Source: Saprospiraceae bacterium
GTDB lineage: Bacteria > Bacteroidota > Bacteroidia > Chitinophagales > Saprospiraceae
Direction of reading: 5' to 3'
Assembly (NCBI GenBank): GCA_020629515.1
Contig: JAHDDE010000027.1
Location: forward strand, 1 to 42,335
DNA: 42,335 nt
The position numbers were made by a program, and so were the translations under genes. Below, in pieces: positions 33,401-40,609 of the stretch (within the stretch, counting starts at the first letter, position 1; each line of letters begins with the position of its first letter). The notes below the pieces were generated by a model that had not been told where the DNA came from, ran no database searches, and saw only the letters and a list, made by a program, of their open reading frames with translations.

Positions 33401-33874
33401 CTTATTGCCAAAATGAGATCTATATTATTACCTCAAGACATAAGACCGTCTGCGTCAGAAGCCCAATCCGATAATAAATTAACATCGATACAAGAGGATT
33501 TAAGAATTTTGGTTGTGGATGATAACAAGATGAATCGAAGATTATGTTCATTAATCTTGGACAGAGAAGGCCATAAGTATGATGAAGTGGTGAATGGTAA
33601 AGAAGCAGTTGAAGCTTTCGAAAAGTATTATTACCAAATCGTTTTGATGGATATCGAAATGCCTGTGATGGATGGATTAGAAGCTATGCGTCAGATCAGA
33701 TTAAATCCTGCCTTTTCAGATGTATATATAGTCGCTTTAACGGCTTCTGCTATGAAGGGTGATAAAGAAAAATGTATAGCTGCTGGAGCAAACGAATATC
33801 TCGCAAAACCAATGCGAAAGAATCAACTCTTGAATCTGATTGAAGCTTATAAGAAGCGGTCAAAAGCAGAATGA
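30401..33874 (+). CDS. Ammonium transporter-hybrid histidine kinase fusion
   Basis: Protein of 1157 residues. Residues 1-390 are an Amt/Rh ammonium channel domain with the pore residues intact: Phe96, Trp148, Asp156, Phe214, Ser218 and the twin histidines His164 and His317. The Amt C-terminal signature GLNIYEHG is at 389-396. A coiled/HAMP-like linker follows, then a GAF-like region (about 465-625). HisKA has His653 in MSHEIRTPMNG; the HATPase has N-box Asn766/770, DTGVG (802-806) and GGTGLGL (831-837). Two receivers carry Asp941 and Asp1084, with lysines 994 and 1136. It fits the ammonium-sensor kinases such as that of Kuenenia stuttgartiensis. Start TTG at 30401; no ATG precedes it in frame. 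The output partner is not encoded here. Confidence 0.93.
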   Translation: MESLDLLWILICTVLVAFMQLGFLCLEAGAVRRKNSINVGVKNIYDLILSVGLFLFVGKGIMFGYSYFGLFGNPFDDFSSIDQNQRITIFLFQAMFAGTAATILSGAIAERLKFRAYLVLIIVLGLMVYPVVGHWTWSDLFYDTNRGWLGSKGFTDFAGSSVVHSVGGASALAVAYVLGPRIGRFGEDKLNIRSSDPTLSFVGTLLIWVGWFGFNAGSALAFEERISSILIVTILGSVGGVLGGRLIEILNGKKYIDVWSLMVGLMGGLVGITAGCYWFSPFQGFLVGFIGGIFGVLGIHLLNKLKIDDVVGAIPVHLFSGIWGTIAVALFAHQNVEKWFELSFIRTISIQSVGAIAIPLYAFIIMYITSLILKRLSKLRVSEEAEMLGLNIYEHGASTATNDLIEAMNSQISRGSFDQLIEVEVGTEVGEITTAYNRVITKVVELKEHEVELRKNIESKNVALKLQRDVFQTLSRNNNPVEGFHEIVELFWHRVNLKGIQFFKYQEEFSRFTLIDSGWRINEKIEKSLERIKNYDSFVNPPFFNDLSHETIGSREILLSREYTSIKSIEGIELHSCVFEPIRSKKKVLGAIVVYFDHENKNGQYRAQSLESLSSALAYLFERHFYQNELVQLAESEKKANQAKSDFLAMMSHEIRTPMNGVIGMSSLLSDTPLTIDQKEYVDSIQASADSLLVIINDILDFTKFNSKSYSLEYVEFDLIYALENSLDLIMPKAREKNIEVVFDANYLVKRRVIGDPTRFKQILINLLYNAVKFTDEGQIMLKVIQTEIGDKKVAYNFEVSDTGVGIEKEKIESIFESFIQEDNSVGRKYGGTGLGLTICRQLIELMGGEIVVESEKGKGSSFCFDLQFDLATSISGLEHEIDLTFLDKKKVLVVDDNQYNRTILVRYLNQSGAEVIDLENGKNLEKVIRENGPFDIYLLDYQMPEESGVSIAKRIKENIDPATPILLLTSLDASIVKKDEDYYPELLTGVLLKPVKNHLLIAKMRSILLPQDIRPSASEAQSDNKLTSIQEDLRILVVDDNKMNRRLCSLILDREGHKYDEVVNGKEAVEAFEKYYYQIVLMDIEMPVMDGLEAMRQIRLNPAFSDVYIVALTASAMKGDKEKCIAAGANEYLAKPMRKNQLLNLIEAYKKRSKAE

Positions 33875-33906
33875 AATCTTCCTATAGAAGGACTTCATAT
33901 TAATCC

Positions 33907-34248
33907 TCAATATAATTTTAAATCATCTTTGGCCATTTCTTCTATTACCATTTCCTTGAGTAATTGAAGTTCTTCTTTTATATTGACCTTTTCTTCTTCA
34001 TTAATTTTGAGGAGTGCCAATGTTTTAAAATTAAACGCTTCAGCACCAAGATCATTCCAGTCGGTTTGTAGGGTGTTATTTCTATGGCTACCAAATCTTA
34101 ATTCTGTACGATGACGATTTAACTTTGCTTCTGTATCGCTTGCCGTATCAATCAGCATCTGATCCGATGTGGTATTAATTATGGCGTATACTCCTGCCGC
34201 TGGCTTTCGCTCTTTATACTCTGCTTTTAGTTGATTCCTTGTTTTCAT
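33907..34248 (-). CDS. GIY-YIG-fold protein, likely non-nucleolytic
   Basis: Small protein of 113 residues matching the Bacteroidota GIY-YIG family members that begin MKTR..LKAEYKERKPAAGVY. The first motif is GVYAIIN (about residues 19-25). The second, normally YIG, is LIDTA, so the second tyrosine is missing. An arginine is kept in LNRHRTELRFGSHRNNTLQ. With the weakened catalytic set, DNA cleavage is doubtful; a nucleic-acid-binding role is possible. It begins 10 bp after the end of the luciferase-like fragment and converges on the Amt-kinase gene. Confidence 0.72.
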   Translation of the reverse strand: MKTRNQLKAEYKERKPAAGVYAIINTTSDQMLIDTASDTEAKLNRHRTELRFGSHRNNTLQTDWNDLGAEAFNFKTLALLKINEEEKVNIKEELQLLKEMVIEEMAKDDLKLY

Positions 34249-34258
34249 TAATGACTTA

Positions 34259-34759
34259 TTATCTAAATGCTTTCAAAACATCATTTGATAGATGATGTAG
34301 TACCTCTGCTACAGGTCTGGAGCTAAATTTAAGATTAAAGATAACATGGTTGACTCCAATTGACTCTATCTCTTTTAAATAGTCCACGAGAAATTTCGAT
34401 CCACTTTTAAAGCCAAGATGTATGCCTTTAGGGGGAAGTGACGGGTCCATATCTAAGTCTATATATAGCGACTGCATATATGGCTTCCAAGGTTGGTGTT
34501 CATTCTTAAGTGCTGCTTTCCATTGTGACATGCTTTCTTTTAAGAAATTGATATTTCTTGGATAATAGAGCCACCCATCAGCATTCTGGGCAATCCAACT
34601 TATTGTTTGTCCGCTGTATCCTGTAACTAACATGGGGGTGTTTTTATACTTGGGAATTAAGTCTATACCTCCATTTAATTGTCCATATTCATCCGATGAA
34701 TATAAAACTACTATGATCTTGAACAAATTATAACATGGGGCTATTTGTGGTCTACTCAA
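34259..34759 (-). pseudogene. Luciferase-like (LLM) oxidoreductase, C-terminal remnant
   Basis: About 125 residues match the C-terminal part of the F420/FMN-dependent LLM oxidoreductases of the TIGR03571 type. From YGQLNGGIDLIPKYKNTPML onward the sequence runs through VTGYSGQTISWIAQNADGWL, QSLYIDLDMDP, IHLGFKSGSKFLVDYLKEI and GVNHVIFNLKFSSRPVAEVL. Family members are about 300 residues or more; the N-terminal FMN-binding half is absent and the upstream sequence (to 34907) does not resume it. The first 24 codons look unrelated. It is best read as a decayed gene, with loss of the 5' half. No mobile-element remnant is visible beside it. Confidence 0.75.
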
Positions 34760-34907
34760 TTGGTTAATAAGTTCAGGCCAGCACTAATGGCTATATTGGA
34801 TACGTCGAGCTGACTGTACTATTTTATTTAGATGCCTTTTTACTCGGAGGGTTTTTATATGTCGTATTTAGTCTCTTTAATACTTGTAATTATGATTAAG
34901 TGATTTT

Positions 34908-36179
34908 TTAATCTATAATCGCTTGGTATATCAAGGCTCTTATCTTGCCATGATCATCCAGATTGTCTGCAGGGATAACTTGTGTTAGGTAAACTACTAT
35001 TAACTCTTCCTCTGGATCTACCCAATAGGTGGAGTGATAAGCTCCTCCCCATCCAAATTCTCCTACAGTGCCTAATGATCCCCGAGCTCCTAAGTCTTCA
35101 TTGATAGAGAAGCCCAACCCAAATCCAGTGCCAGATGCCCATGGGAAAACGATGTCTCCTAAGTGGTTAACTGTCATTAGTTCTACACTTTTTCGAGACA
35201 AAAATCGATGTCCATTATAGGTGCCTTTATTGAGCAGCATTTGTAAGAATGTTGCATAATCCTCTGTGGTACTCACTAGCCCTGCACCTCCAGAATAGCT
35301 CTTTCGAGGTCCATTAACGTAGGCCCCTTGACCCACCATGCCACCTGGGTCTGGAGCCACTACCAGACCATTTTCGCTGGTAGAATATACAGTGGTAAGC
35401 CGTTGTGATTTTTCTTGTGGTAGGTAGAAGTGGGTGTCATCCATTTTGAGTGGTGATAACAATCTTTCTGAAATAAAACTATTCAAATCTTGACCAGATA
35501 CCAATTCTATCACCGCTCCAAGGATATCTGTATTATATCCATATACATATCTCTCTCCGGGGTGAGCCTCGTTGGGGAGAGTGGCCATTCTCTTTATGGT
35601 GGCTAAGATAGGTTCATCTCTATGAGCAAAATACCATCCTTGAATATCTGCTGCTTGCCATAATTCTTGTCCTAAGCCATATCCATATCCTATACCTGCT
35701 GTATGGGTAAGTAGATCTCTCAGGGTAATTTCTCGATTAGCTTGTACTATGCTGTATTCACTGGTGTCACTGGGTATTGCCACAGTGGAATTTTTGAATT
35801 CAGGGATATATTTGCTAAGTGGATCACTGATCAATAGTTTTCCCTCCTCTTGAAGCATCATGATACCTACACTAATTAGTGCCTTTGTCTGTGAAGCAAT
35901 TCTAAAGATGCTTTGATTTGACATTGGAATATTATTGTCAATATGAGTATAACCAAAGGCTTCATTATAGACTATCTTCCCATTCCTACACACTATCAAA
36001 GCGGCCCCAGGCAATTTTCCTTCGGATATATATTCCTGCATGGTGGCATTTAATCGATTTAAACGCTCCATTGACATTCCTTCAGTCTCGGGATGGACTG
36101 ATATGAGCTCTTGACCCTGTACTAAAGAAATTGAAAGAATCAGGAAACCAAGTAAGAAAAGTTGTTTACTATTCACCAT
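34908..36179 (-). CDS. Secreted serine hydrolase (class C beta-lactamase/esterase-like)
   Basis: Exported protein of 423 residues with a signal peptide (about 1-22, ending LVQGQ) and a penicillin-binding/beta-lactamase fold. SxxK is FRIASQTKAL (Ser96, Lys99). The second motif is YGYNTDILG (213-221). The late active-site strand is WGGAYHSTYWVDP in place of KTG. This is the pattern of EstB-like esterases and of many Bacteroidota hydrolases rather than resistance enzymes. Its ATG shares a base with the stop of the upstream DoxX gene (TAATG), so translation is coupled. The substrate is unknown. Confidence 0.92.
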   Translation of the reverse strand: MVNSKQLFLLGFLILSISLVQGQELISVHPETEGMSMERLNRLNATMQEYISEGKLPGAALIVCRNGKIVYNEAFGYTHIDNNIPMSNQSIFRIASQTKALISVGIMMLQEEGKLLISDPLSKYIPEFKNSTVAIPSDTSEYSIVQANREITLRDLLTHTAGIGYGYGLGQELWQAADIQGWYFAHRDEPILATIKRMATLPNEAHPGERYVYGYNTDILGAVIELVSGQDLNSFISERLLSPLKMDDTHFYLPQEKSQRLTTVYSTSENGLVVAPDPGGMVGQGAYVNGPRKSYSGGAGLVSTTEDYATFLQMLLNKGTYNGHRFLSRKSVELMTVNHLGDIVFPWASGTGFGLGFSINEDLGARGSLGTVGEFGWGGAYHSTYWVDPEEELIVVYLTQVIPADNLDDHGKIRALIYQAIID

Positions 36180-36535
36180 TATCTAAAAAGCTTTTCATCA
36201 TAAATTCTTGAAACGATCGTAGCTACTAATGCTAAGATGGCTCCCCCTTCTTGGCCATCTCCTGCATAACTATGGGCTGCCCAAGCCAAAGCAGCATCAA
36301 AGAAAAATCCAGCATAAGCCCATTCTTTTAAGAGCTTGGATGGTTTTAATAAGACGGCCATTATGCCTAATACTTTGGCAACGCCAAGTGGAGCTACAAG
36401 CCAACCGGGAAAGCCCAAGGTAGGAAAGAGGTCCACGATCTCATTATAATTCATGAAGTACATACCAGCCGAAAAGGCGAATATTAGACACATTATGCCA
36501 GTAGAAATCCAGTAAATAATTTTAGTCCAATTCAT
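36179..36535 (-). CDS. DoxX-like small membrane protein
   Basis: Membrane protein of 118 residues with four hydrophobic segments of the DoxX_2/DoxX-like family: KIIYWISTGIMCLIFAFSAG, LGFPGWLVAPLGVAKVLGIM, EWAYAGFFFDAALAWAAHSY and GGAILALVATIVSRI. DoxX-type proteins are linked to quinone or thiosulfate metabolism and redox complexes in some bacteria, but most are uncharacterised. It overlaps the serine hydrolase start by one base. A 13-bp palindrome lies 76 bp upstream of its start. A second DoxX gene is the first of the same run, 0.5 kb away. Confidence 0.85.
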   Translation of the reverse strand: MNWTKIIYWISTGIMCLIFAFSAGMYFMNYNEIVDLFPTLGFPGWLVAPLGVAKVLGIMAVLLKPSKLLKEWAYAGFFFDAALAWAAHSYAGDGQEGGAILALVATIVSRIYDEKLFR

Positions 36536-36610
36536 ATTAAAAAGAGTTAGATAGATATTTTGACGTATAAGGTAACAACTCTCTGTTATGTTTTAGACTT
36601 ATTACGGTGC

Positions 36611-36623
36611 TTTCACGGTGAAA
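36611..36623. promoter_or_regulatory. Palindrome TTTCACGGTGAAA (candidate operator)
   Basis: A perfect 6+1+6 palindrome lies in the gap between the E-set lipoprotein and DoxX-like genes. The half ACGGTG also recurs at 36604 as a direct repeat 11 bp away, one helical turn. It could be a regulator site for the DoxX-hydrolase pair. No function is proven. Confidence 0.35.
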
Positions 36624-36652
36624 TTCTACATTTTGATAATTAAAAAGGATGA

Positions 36653-37039
36653 TCAATGCATGAATACCGTTTGATTTGGATCTTTTTTGACTATATCAAA
36701 TATGCCATGATAGCTCGTTGATTTGATATCAAAGAATTCTACTATTCTATTTCCTTGGCCTTCCAATTCTATTATTGAATCATTGAGTACATATTTAAAT
36801 TCTGAATAATTATATGCCGCTTGTATCGTGATTGTCTTGTCATAGATACCGTCTCCATCCTCATCATTAAGCGAAATAGGGTGTTGCCAAGACATAGGTT
36901 GGTATTCGCCTATGATACCTACCGAGTGGACATCTTGTAGGCCATTAACATCAACGCTGAATTCTATTTCTATTGGTCGCATTTCTTGGACACAAGACAT
37001 CTGTATCATAAGTAAAGGGAGTAAAATTATTTTTCTCAT
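36653..37039 (-). CDS. Small lipoprotein with an E-set/glycogen-binding-like fold
   Basis: Lipoprotein of 128 residues (signal ends MQMSC, Cys16). The rest has the pattern of an immunoglobulin-like E-set of the AMPK-CBM48/isoamylase-N type: SVGIIGEYQPMSWQHPISL, DEDGDGIYDKTITI and YSEFKYVLNDSIIELEGQG. These usually bind carbohydrates or act as structural domains at the cell surface. It follows the DoxX gene by 12 bp and precedes the DoxX-like gene by 117 bp. The family call is a pattern match; ligand unknown. Confidence 0.65.
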   Translation of the reverse strand: MRKIILLPLLMIQMSCVQEMRPIEIEFSVDVNGLQDVHSVGIIGEYQPMSWQHPISLNDEDGDGIYDKTITIQAAYNYSEFKYVLNDSIIELEGQGNRIVEFFDIKSTSYHGIFDIVKKDPNQTVFMH

Positions 37040-37051
37040 AATATTTGATTT

Positions 37052-37543
37052 CTAAGATTTAAAAAATTGATTTGTAATTAATTGGTCTAATCCAAACCTT
37101 CCAGATCCTAATGCTATCGTATAAATACTAACCCAAAGAAATCCTAATGCAGGCAAGACATTCCATAGACCTTGCCCTCCTTTTTGTAAGAATATCGCTA
37201 CTAACATTGTGCACATAATGAGGAATCCAGCAAACCTTGTTTTTAGCCCGACTATGAGCATAAGGCCTCCGATGGCTTCACTAAAAGCACCCATCCATGC
37301 GAAGAAGATTGGGAACATGGCGAATATTCCACCGAATGCGGCTACATCTTGTGGAAACCAATACACCACTTCAAACAAGTCCAGATTTCTGTGTGATGGA
37401 GTCCATGGCATACCAAATTTGTCCGAACCAAAACTAAAAGCAAGCGCTGCGCCACAGGCTATCCTCGGTAGGGCAGTCATGAGGTCCAAGATCCAGTGGG
37501 GTAGTTGGATGGGCTCAATTACATATTGAAAAAACTTTTTCAT
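37052..37543 (-). CDS. DoxX family membrane protein
   Basis: Membrane protein of 163 residues with four hydrophobic segments of the DoxX family (PF07681). It has ALPRIACGAALAFSFGSDKFG near the start, FSEAIGGLMLIVGLKTRFAGF in the middle and LPALGFLWVSIYTIALGSGRFGLD at the end. The GLxxRxAG-like stretch is typical of the family. It is first in a minus-strand run of E-set lipoprotein, DoxX-like and serine hydrolase genes, and is divergent from the AraC-type regulator with 154 bp between starts, where a 17-bp palindrome lies 12 bp from its own start. Confidence 0.88.
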   Translation of the reverse strand: MKKFFQYVIEPIQLPHWILDLMTALPRIACGAALAFSFGSDKFGMPWTPSHRNLDLFEVVYWFPQDVAAFGGIFAMFPIFFAWMGAFSEAIGGLMLIVGLKTRFAGFLIMCTMLVAIFLQKGGQGLWNVLPALGFLWVSIYTIALGSGRFGLDQLITNQFFKS

Positions 37544-37554
37544 TCTTAAATTTT

Positions 37555-37571
37555 TATTTGAAATTCAAATA
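37555..37571. promoter_or_regulatory. Perfect palindrome TATTTGAAATTCAAATA in the divergent gap
   Basis: An 8+1+8 perfect inverted repeat lies 12 bp upstream of the DoxX start and about 127 bp upstream of the AraC-type regulator start. It is the most obvious operator candidate for this divergent pair. AraC-family proteins usually bind direct repeats, so a different dimeric regulator, or chance in AT-rich DNA, is also possible. Confidence 0.4.
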
Positions 37572-37697
37572 TGTGTTGGAATGAACCATAGTGCATCTCA
37601 TATTATATTTTGATACTTCCCAAATAATCATTTGACACTCGTTACTCTACACTTTAAGCATCATATTTCGTACACTTGGCATAGATAATTAGTATGT

Positions 37698-38801
37698 ATG
37701 TCAATTTATACCACGCCTTTACAATTTGGGTACTTTTTAGGGTTGTCCATGGCAATCTTATTATGGTATCGAGGTTGGAAAGAGGAGCGACTTTCTGATA
37801 TTTTATTAGGATGGGTTATGTTCTTCTTGAGTATGGAGATTCAAGATTATACATTTGGTTTTGCGGGTATTAATTATTTATGGAATGAGATGAATGGATT
37901 CCCACGAGGCACCGCCTTACTTTTTGGACCAGCCATATATTTCTACCTAAGAGCACAGATAAATAAAAATTTTAAACTTCATAGAGGTCATTTAAAACAT
38001 CTCTTGGCCTGGTTTATTCCTTTTGCTATTGAGTTCATCATATTCCTTTTAGGTAAAGAGTCGGTGGATGCATGGCAAAATAGTGTATTCAGATCTTCCA
38101 TAAGCTGGCCCAGAACATTTTTAGTATGGGGTTCATATATTTTCTACTTCTATAAAAGTTTACAGCTTTATCAGACTTATAGGTCTTGGGCGATCAATCA
38201 ATATTCTAATCAGGATGTCATAAGCTATCATTGGTTTAGGAATTTGATTTATTTCATGATAATCGGAATTCTCTTTAAGGAGTCGATGGGATTAGTAGAT
38301 ACTTTTTTTCAGTTAGATTTCTATCAAGATTGGTGGTGGAATCTGGCTATGGTGGCGATTATTTTTTATGTAGGTATATGGGGCTATTCTCAACAGCAGA
38401 CTTATGGTCCCGCTTATGAAAAAACTGATTCAGAAGAACCAACTAATATAGAAGCCCAACAGATGCCTGAAGTGGATGAATGGAGAGAGAAAATTGAAAA
38501 TCACATGCGTTCCCAAAAACCCTTTTTAGATCCTCAACTCAATCTGAGAACATTATCAGGACAATTAAATACTAATACTTCTATTTTATCTGCTGCTATC
38601 AATAGGTGTTTCGGAAAAAATTTTAATGATTTAATCAATGAATACAGAATAGAAGAATTTTTGCTTAAATCTAAAGACGAATCCTTAGCGCATTATACGC
38701 TTTTATCTTTAGCCTTAGATTCTGGATTTAATTCTAAATCTACTTTTAATAGAGCATTTAAAAAAGCAACAGGAAAGACTCCTAATGAAATTAATAGATA
38801 G
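37698..38801 (+). CDS. AraC-family regulator with a membrane N-terminus
   Basis: Protein of 367 residues. Residues 1-230 hold about six to seven hydrophobic segments, the Bacteroidota-type membrane sensor also seen in many helix-turn-helix proteins of this phylum. Residues about 262-367 are an AraC DNA-binding domain: LNLRTLSGQLNTNTSILSAA, NRCFGKNFNDLINEYR, LALDSGFNSKSTFNRAFKK and TGKTPNEI. The signal is unknown and binding to DNA from the membrane is inferred. It is divergent from the DoxX operon, so that operon is its most likely target. Start ATG at 37698. Confidence 0.9.
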   Translation: MSIYTTPLQFGYFLGLSMAILLWYRGWKEERLSDILLGWVMFFLSMEIQDYTFGFAGINYLWNEMNGFPRGTALLFGPAIYFYLRAQINKNFKLHRGHLKHLLAWFIPFAIEFIIFLLGKESVDAWQNSVFRSSISWPRTFLVWGSYIFYFYKSLQLYQTYRSWAINQYSNQDVISYHWFRNLIYFMIIGILFKESMGLVDTFFQLDFYQDWWWNLAMVAIIFYVGIWGYSQQQTYGPAYEKTDSEEPTNIEAQQMPEVDEWREKIENHMRSQKPFLDPQLNLRTLSGQLNTNTSILSAAINRCFGKNFNDLINEYRIEEFLLKSKDESLAHYTLLSLALDSGFNSKSTFNRAFKKATGKTPNEINR

Positions 38802-38814
38802 ATACACTGAGACC

Positions 38815-38839
38815 TAATGAAGTCTTATTGACTTCGTTA
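38815..38839. terminator. Hairpin between convergent genes
   Basis: TAATGAAGTC (38815-38824) and GACTTCGTTA (38830-38839) form a 10-bp stem with one T-G pair and a 5-nt loop, between the AraC-type gene and the convergent lipoprotein gene. The right arm overlaps the latter's stop codon. Neither strand has a clear T-run after the stem, so it is a hairpin candidate only. Confidence 0.4.
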
Positions 38840-39550
38840 TATCCGTTTCCAAAATTGCCCTTCCAAATCCGTAAATCCTATTAAACCAAATGCTGGACTG
38901 TAGAGATACTTGTATCGCTGACGGAGTTCATTACCGGATCGATTGGTTATAACATCATAATAGGTGATGTGATCAATTATGACGGAATCTATTTTTTCTT
39001 GATCTCTCATCATCTCAGAGCTTAGCGTCGATTGATCTAACACGGGTTCAAAGTCAATTAAGTAGTCTCGGATTATGGATAGTTTAAATCCTATACTATT
39101 CAGGTCTCTTTGTGTGAGATCAGGTATGGCTTGTAGTTCTAACTTAAAAAAAGATGATTCATCCGCAGGATTGACAAACTTAATGCTTCTGATGTCACTA
39201 TATAGACAGTAAAAAAGAGTATTGTTTTTGCAGCTGCAGAAGTCAAAGGAATTGTAAGAAACCCAACCATAATCATTTTTCTTCTCTTTTACAATGTATG
39301 TTAACGAGCTGTCTTGATGTACGAATGAGAGTGTATCATTAAGGGTATACTCAAAGTCGGGAAAACTGGCTATGGACTTCTCAGAAAGATTGAAATCACC
39401 AAAATAGACAGGGGCACAGTTTGATGTCTCGAATGACATATTTTCAAAATCACATGGCTGATTATCACATACTATGCTCATAGTTTCAGGGTCTTGCTCT
39501 GCACATGACCATAAAAAAATAATACAAAATGCTTTTAAAAGAGTTTTCAT
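38837..39550 (-). CDS. Uncharacterised lipoprotein
   Basis: Lipoprotein of 237 residues (signal ending FLWSC, Cys16). I do not recognise a named family. Visible features are a cysteine-rich region (Cys28, Cys33, Cys44, and SFDFCSCKNNTLFYC around 103-117), alternating short strands, and a C-terminal stretch YKYLYSPAFGLIGFTDLEGQ that is common at the end of Bacteroidota hypothetical proteins. It stands 21 bp after the SRPBCC gene, in a probable run that begins with the P-loop protein. Confidence 0.75.
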   Translation of the reverse strand: MKTLLKAFCIIFLWSCAEQDPETMSIVCDNQPCDFENMSFETSNCAPVYFGDFNLSEKSIASFPDFEYTLNDTLSFVHQDSSLTYIVKEKKNDYGWVSYNSFDFCSCKNNTLFYCLYSDIRSIKFVNPADESSFFKLELQAIPDLTQRDLNSIGFKLSIIRDYLIDFEPVLDQSTLSSEMMRDQEKIDSVIIDHITYYDVITNRSGNELRQRYKYLYSPAFGLIGFTDLEGQFWKRI

Positions 39551-39571
39551 AAATGAATCTAATTAAACCAG

Positions 39572-40045
39572 CTATTTTCCTTTGTTATCTATGGCTGGAA
39601 ATTTATCTGCGATCAGGTTTAAGTTAATACCATGCTCAAGAAATGCCTTAGCACCATCCAACACAGTGGTGAATCCGCCCATATTATCTTTTACCTGATT
39701 TATCAGATCTTGACCCTCTTCGACAAACCCATAATTGATTATTTCCACGTAAGTTTTATCTGATGATAATGCAGAAAACTTAAACTCGACTGTTGTCTTA
39801 GGCTTGCCCCATTCTATTTTTATGAGCTCATTGGCTACAATTGCTTGTGTAAATACTTCAGCAGAAACTCCATACATCTCCCAAGTCCATCGAACGGTGT
39901 GTCCTTGCTCTAATTTTCCAGTCGACTGGGTGAACCAAAAATTGGTGGTAATAGCAGGATCGATAAAGGCCTGAAAGACATCGTTGATAGGTCTACGTAT
40001 CATCATCTGGCAGTGTACTGGTGGAGTGGCGTTGCTAGATTTCAT
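39572..40045 (-). CDS. SRPBCC (AHSA1-like) domain protein
   Basis: Single-domain START/Bet v1-like protein of 157 residues. HCQMMIRRPINDVFQAFID opens the fold. TTNFWFTQSTGKLEQGHTVRW is the AHSA1-type second segment, and KTTVEFKFSAL with TYVEIINYGF and a long final helix (DLINQVKDNMGGFTTVLDGAK) completes it. Such proteins bind hydrophobic ligands or act as small chaperone-like domains. It follows the P-loop protein by 14 bp. Ligand unknown. Confidence 0.9.
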   Translation of the reverse strand: MKSSNATPPVHCQMMIRRPINDVFQAFIDPAITTNFWFTQSTGKLEQGHTVRWTWEMYGVSAEVFTQAIVANELIKIEWGKPKTTVEFKFSALSSDKTYVEIINYGFVEEGQDLINQVKDNMGGFTTVLDGAKAFLEHGINLNLIADKFPAIDNKGK

Positions 40046-40059
40046 GTTTTGATCATTTT

Positions 40060-40563
40060 TTATAGGTGCTCGACAAACATTTGAATTGCGGCATTATCTC
40101 TAAAAATATGGATATCTGCTTGATTCCTATATTGATTGAGTTTCTTCAATAGATTTTTTCTTCTTGTTAGATTGTACGTTAACACATAATGATAAAATTG
40201 GAGATCAAACCGTTCTACACATTGATCTGTCATATCAGGTCGTACTTGACCATGATATTTCAATATCCTTTTTGTGATTCGCCATAGACATTTTATGGTG
40301 GATATATCTAAGTAGATGATCGTATCGGCTCTATTCAATCTCAAGTCCATGGTGCTACCATAGTTTCCATCCATGATCCAACTATCCTCCTTTACCAAGT
40401 TATTGACTATTTCTTTCCATTCTTTTTTTGGAGTTTCTACCCAGTTCGGTTGCCAATAGTGCTGATCAAGATGTATGATAGGGATGTTTGTTTTTTCGCC
40501 CAATTTTACAGCCAAGGTTGATTTGCCTGAGCCACTGCATCCTATGATCATTATACGGTTCAT
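40060..40563 (-). CDS. P-loop kinase, adenylate-kinase/FlaR-like
   Basis: Small P-loop NTPase of 167 residues. Walker A is GCSGSGKS (8-15), followed by IIHLDQHYWQPNW, DSWIMDGNYGSTMDLRL and the aspartate DTIIYLDIS. These are the marks of the FlaR / DNA-topology-modulation-protein family, which is related to adenylate and shikimate kinases. The substrate is unknown; a small-molecule phosphorylation is likely. A box reading TACCTTTA lies 10 nt before its ATG, so it may start its own transcript, separate from the OmpA-type gene 46 bp upstream. Confidence 0.9.
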   Translation of the reverse strand: MNRIMIIGCSGSGKSTLAVKLGEKTNIPIIHLDQHYWQPNWVETPKKEWKEIVNNLVKEDSWIMDGNYGSTMDLRLNRADTIIYLDISTIKCLWRITKRILKYHGQVRPDMTDQCVERFDLQFYHYVLTYNLTRRKNLLKKLNQYRNQADIHIFRDNAAIQMFVEHL

Positions 40564-40609
40564 CCTATCGTATAAAGGTATAATCTTTCACAATTGTTAC
40601 TCATGATCA

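Noticed and set aside
33875-33906. Possible terminator between the Amt-kinase and GIY-YIG genes
   Set aside because: CTTC/GAAG gives only a 4-bp stem with no T-run.
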